Source: CAZRUM01 sp964603435 | GTDB taxonomy: Bacteria > Patescibacteriota > Patescibacteriia > Magasanikbacterales > UBA922 | NCBI GenBank assembly: GCA_964603435.1 | Contig: CAZRUM010000030.1 | Span: forward strand, 1-12,711 | Direction: 5' to 3' | Length of the DNA stretch: 12,711 nt | In this document: positions 11,695-12,711 of the stretch, piece after piece | Layout of the letters: each line of letters begins with the position of its first letter | Numbering within the stretch: position 1 is the stretch's first letter | Notes under the pieces: model-generated | What the model saw: only the letters and a program-made list of their open reading frames with translations | Database searches by the model: none | What the model was told of the DNA's origin: nothing | Made by a program: the position numbers and the translations under genes

Positions 11695-12257
11695 AACAAA
11701 TTCATTATATAAGAATAGACTGGTTGGGTCACATTGCCCAAAAACCAAAAAGACAAACTAGAAAAAATAATTGCAAAAATAATACCACCAATAATATCGC
11801 GAGGATAATGCACACCACCATATATTCTACCTAGAGCAACCAACAGCGCTACTACAATAAAAAATGAAAACAACCAAAAAGACATTCCCATAAAACCAGC
11901 GATGATCACAAATAGAAATGCAGTCATGGTGTGGTCTGATGGAAAAGACTTCCAAGTTTGATGTGGTATAACTATTTGTTTTATATCTGACAGCTCTATT
12001 ATTGGTCGGGGTTTTTTTATAAACAAAGCCAACCAAATACTAGCTACTACACTAAAAACAAAAGTGGTTATAATCAATTTTATAAAAAGTTTAAAATCTA
12101 TTGGATCCAAAATCATCAAACCCCACCACAAAATCAAAATCCATAATACATAAATCAACCAACGAGCACAAAAAACAACTACCAAATCAAAAACCTTACT
12201 TTTACCAACTTGTTTATTCATTTTGAGAAATAATTTTTGTGACCAGCTTAATTTCAT
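11691..12257 (-). CDS. PAP2-superfamily membrane phosphatase
   Basis: 188 residues with about five hydrophobic segments. The three phosphatase motifs are present: IKKPRP (80-85), SFPSDHT (104-110) with His109, and GRIYGGVHYPRD (143-154) with Arg144, His150 and Asp154. Such proteins dephosphorylate lipid phosphates at the outer face of the membrane. A role in recycling undecaprenyl pyrophosphate (as PgpB or BcrC do) would fit its envelope operon but is an inference. Its ATG overlaps the FemX-like stop and its own stop overlaps the nucleotidyltransferase ATG, both as ATGA. Confidence 0.93.
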   Translation of the reverse strand: MKLSWSQKLFLKMNKQVGKSKVFDLVVVFCARWLIYVLWILILWWGLMILDPIDFKLFIKLIITTFVFSVVASIWLALFIKKPRPIIELSDIKQIVIPHQTWKSFPSDHTMTAFLFVIIAGFMGMSFWLFSFFIVVALLVALGRIYGGVHYPRDIIGGIIFAIIFSSLSFWFLGNVTQPVYSYIMNLL

Positions 12258-12711
12258 AAAAACTTTTTTATAAATTTATAAAGTCTGTATTTATTTTTTT
12301 GTAAAACAATATCAATTGCTTTTGGATATTTTTTTATCTCCCCACCAAAACCAGTTTTAAATCTTGTTACACCAGTCCACTTGTGACCCACCACCCAACA
12401 AAAATTATTAAAACAAGTTGTCTTACCTTCTATTTCTTTCACCATTGGTGACACTCCCCAAAAATCATAATACTTACAATTATTTTCTTTGGCCAATAAT
12501 ATTCCCTGCCACTGCAATAAATAAGGTGCCATCAAATTTCTATGATCATCTCCAGAAGCACCATGCAGATATGTGCAAGTATTCTTGTAAATTATGAAAA
12601 TATTACTAGCAATCGGTTTATTTTCAAAATAGGCTGTCAGTTGATAACACATACCCATCTCAAGCATACTCTTGTAATACTGTTTACCGTGACTTCTAAA
12701 TTCATCTCTAT
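12254..12711 (-). CDS. FemAB/FemX-like peptidyltransferase, C-terminal part
   Basis: The frame is open to the right window edge (reading RDEFRSHGKQYYKSMLEMG), so the internal ATG at 12667 is not the start and the N-terminal half lies outside. Signature of the GNAT-fold Fem family: YLHGASGDDHRNLMAPYLLQ followed by CKYYDFWGVSP and a C-terminal GFGGEIKKYPKAIDIVL. Fem proteins use aminoacyl-tRNA to add residues to the stem peptide of the peptidoglycan precursor (lipid II). First visible gene of a tightly coupled operon with the PAP2 phosphatase and the nucleotidyltransferase. Confidence 0.93.
   Translation of the reverse strand, partial: RDEFRSHGKQYYKSMLEMGMCYQLTAYFENKPIASNIFIIYKNTCTYLHGASGDDHRNLMAPYLLQWQGILLAKENNCKYYDFWGVSPMVKEIEGKTTCFNNFCWVVGHKWTGVTRFKTGFGGEIKKYPKAIDIVLQKNKYRLYKFIKKFL

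Noticed and set aside
11695..11748. Upstream start for the nucleotidyltransferase
   Set aside because: It would overlap PAP2 by about 58 nt; the internal ATG overlapping the PAP2 stop gives the normal family N-terminus.
1..12711. CRISPR array, insertion sequence with transposase, or recoded TGA
   Set aside because: No regularly spaced direct repeats, no transposase frame, and TGA serves as the stop codon in femX, PAP2 and yhhQ.

Overview
AT-rich bacterial DNA with short gaps, many small proteins, standard stop codons (TGA is used as a stop, so this is not the recoded Gracilibacteria/Absconditabacteria code) and a gene set typical of small-genome, host- or community-dependent bacteria. The S23 and Avd-like helical-bundle genes, leaderless-looking promoters, in-frame GC-rich palindromes inside genes, and a membrane-anchored C39 peptidase with a divergent C-terminus suggest Patescibacteria/CPR (Parcubacteria-like). 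This is an inference from style; no marker gene here proves it.

Layout. 1-338: the 3' part of tRNA-Val(GAC), then tRNA-Ile(GAT) with its own sigma70-type promoter and a bidirectional terminator. 340-1111: an accessory locus on the minus strand holding a small Avd-like helical protein with a consensus promoter, a leader of about 107 nt and about 310 nt of downstream sequence with strong secondary structure. 1132-5076 (minus): a membrane-anchored C39-like peptidase, an unknown 175-residue protein and a UvrD/PcrA helicase in one tight operon, then ndk with its own promoter. 5135-7145 (plus): tgt and the YhhQ queuosine-precursor transporter, separated by an inverted-repeat-rich gap. 7134-9796 (minus): queA, an HD hydrolase resembling a small alarmone hydrolase and an acidic PDG-repeat protein, preceded by an S23 four-helix-bundle gene flanked by a perfect 16-bp inverted repeat. 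9795-12711 (minus): mltG behind its own promoter, preceded by a translationally coupled operon of a FemAB/FemX-like transferase (cut by the window edge), a PAP2 phosphatase and a sugar-1-phosphate nucleotidyltransferase.

Functional threads. tgt, yhhQ and queA form a queuosine salvage set: import a deazaguanine precursor, insert it in tRNA, add the cyclopentenediol precursor. FemX, PAP2, the nucleotidyltransferase, MltG and perhaps the C39 protein serve the cell envelope.

Most notable: (a) the same 30-bp GC-rich palindrome lies in frame inside both uvrD and mltG, adding an almost identical peptide (SAQGGS/PALGGE) to unrelated enzymes; (b) the Avd-like gene with a structured RNA-like 3' region and no reverse transcriptase in the window; (c) the inverted-repeat-bounded S23 cassette; (d) at least three promoters whose -10 box lies about 8 nt before the start codon, implying leaderless mRNAs.
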